Part shown: positions 54,884 through 54,984 of the stretch, piece after piece | Position numbering within the stretch: the stretch's first letter is position 1 | Layout of the letters: each line of letters opens with the position of its first letter | Assembly: GCA_900552525.1 (NCBI GenBank) | Contig: UNSK01000009.1 | Coordinates: forward strand, 1-54,984 | Source: Candidatus Gastranaerophilales bacterium | GTDB taxonomy: Bacteria > Cyanobacteriota > Vampirovibrionia > Gastranaerophilales > Gastranaerophilaceae | Direction of reading: 5' to 3' | DNA length: 54,984 bases | Notes under the pieces: generated by a model | Database searches by the model: none | Seen by the model: only the letters and a program-made list of their open reading frames with translations | What the model was told of the DNA's origin: nothing | Translations under genes and position numbers: made by a program

Positions 54884-54984
54884 ATGTTGTCGAAAATGAG
54901 AAGCTTAGTAAAAAAACGCTTAATCAAAATCCCTGAAACCCTTACGGCTGTAGGGGGGGGGGGTAAAACACTCTAGTTTATTAG
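54884..54984 (+). CDS. Short ORF interrupted by G11 tract (partial)
   Basis: From ATG 54884 (or 54896) a frame reads MLSKMRSLVKKRLIKIPETL then TAV and a poly-Gly from the G tract, and stops at 54976 with G11. With one G fewer the frame stays open to the window end, so a downstream gene may be switched by tract length. A TATAAT at 54866-54871 gives a plausible promoter. Downstream product unknown. Confidence 0.4.
54953..54963 (+). repeat. G11 homopolymer tract at window end
   Basis: Eleven G in an AT-rich setting, inside a possible reading frame. Either a phase-variation tract or a sequencing/assembly end effect; the window ends 21 nt later. Confidence 0.8.

Overview
The window looks like AT-rich chromosomal DNA of an uncultured gut bacterium of the Vampirovibrionia/Melainabacteria type (Gastranaerophilales-like). 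This placement is an inference from gene content and protein style; no marker was searched. Supporting signs are anaerobe-type genes (acyl-CoA dehydratase activase), an LPS/Kdo pathway (kdsA, kdsC) that implies an outer membrane, flagellar genes (flagellin, fliE, fliF), a cyanobacterial-style DprA-like protein, and many proteins of no known family. No photosynthesis genes, rRNA, tRNA, IS element or CRISPR array was seen. The left edge cuts a flagellin gene and the right edge stops in a G11 tract, so the window may be a whole contig.

Layout. 1-5.1 kb: 3' part of a flagellin with a GLUG-repeat insert, then ctpA-like protease and recJ. 5.1-8.2 kb: rpsF-ssb-rpsR, a small ORF, tuf with its own promoter and terminator. 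8.2-12 kb: small proteins, NfeD plus an SPFH protein, a phosphohexomutase. 12-17 kb: LuxR-type HTH protein, folP, a sensor kinase, a GGDEF/HD-GYP protein. 17-18.7 kb (minus): lysC and a secreted NTF2-like protein. 18.9-23.9 kb: two large convergent lineage-type proteins (a coiled-coil protein with an internal lipobox, and an EF-hand/LysM-like protein). 24-27.5 kb (minus): trmFO and a CHASE2-GGDEF protein, divergent from fliE-fliF (27.5-29.5 kb). 29.5-32.6 kb (minus): aroA, kdsA, activase. 33-38.1 kb: pcrA/uvrD, DprA-like, HEAT-like and small membrane or unknown proteins. 38.2-45.5 kb: kdsC, a large membrane protein, cysS, spoIID-like, murJ. 45.5-50.5 kb: EF-hand protein, XRE regulator, cdd, zinc-ribbon protein, pgpH-ybeY-dgkA. 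50.5-52.1 kb: glycosyltransferase and PIG-L deacetylase. 52.1-55 kb: an orphan short transcript, a lipoamide-dehydrogenase-like flavoprotein, two membrane proteins, and a short ORF ending in poly-G.

Most noteworthy. (1) A capsule-type glycosyltransferase has a (CT)17 tract inside its 5' coding region, is driven by a perfect consensus sigma70 promoter whose -35 overlaps the dgkA stop codon, and is translationally coupled to a PIG-L deacetylase: a strong candidate phase-variable surface-glycan switch. (2) Three minus-strand sites share a long promoter-like motif with fixed spacing; two drive EF-hand-type proteins and the third drives a short RNA that ends in a strong terminator and faces the phase-variable operon. 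(3) A near-exact sigma28 promoter lies ahead of fliE-fliF. (4) Several unrelated large proteins carry short (S/M/A)F(K/Q)G-type motifs near their N-termini, which may be a lineage-specific tag.
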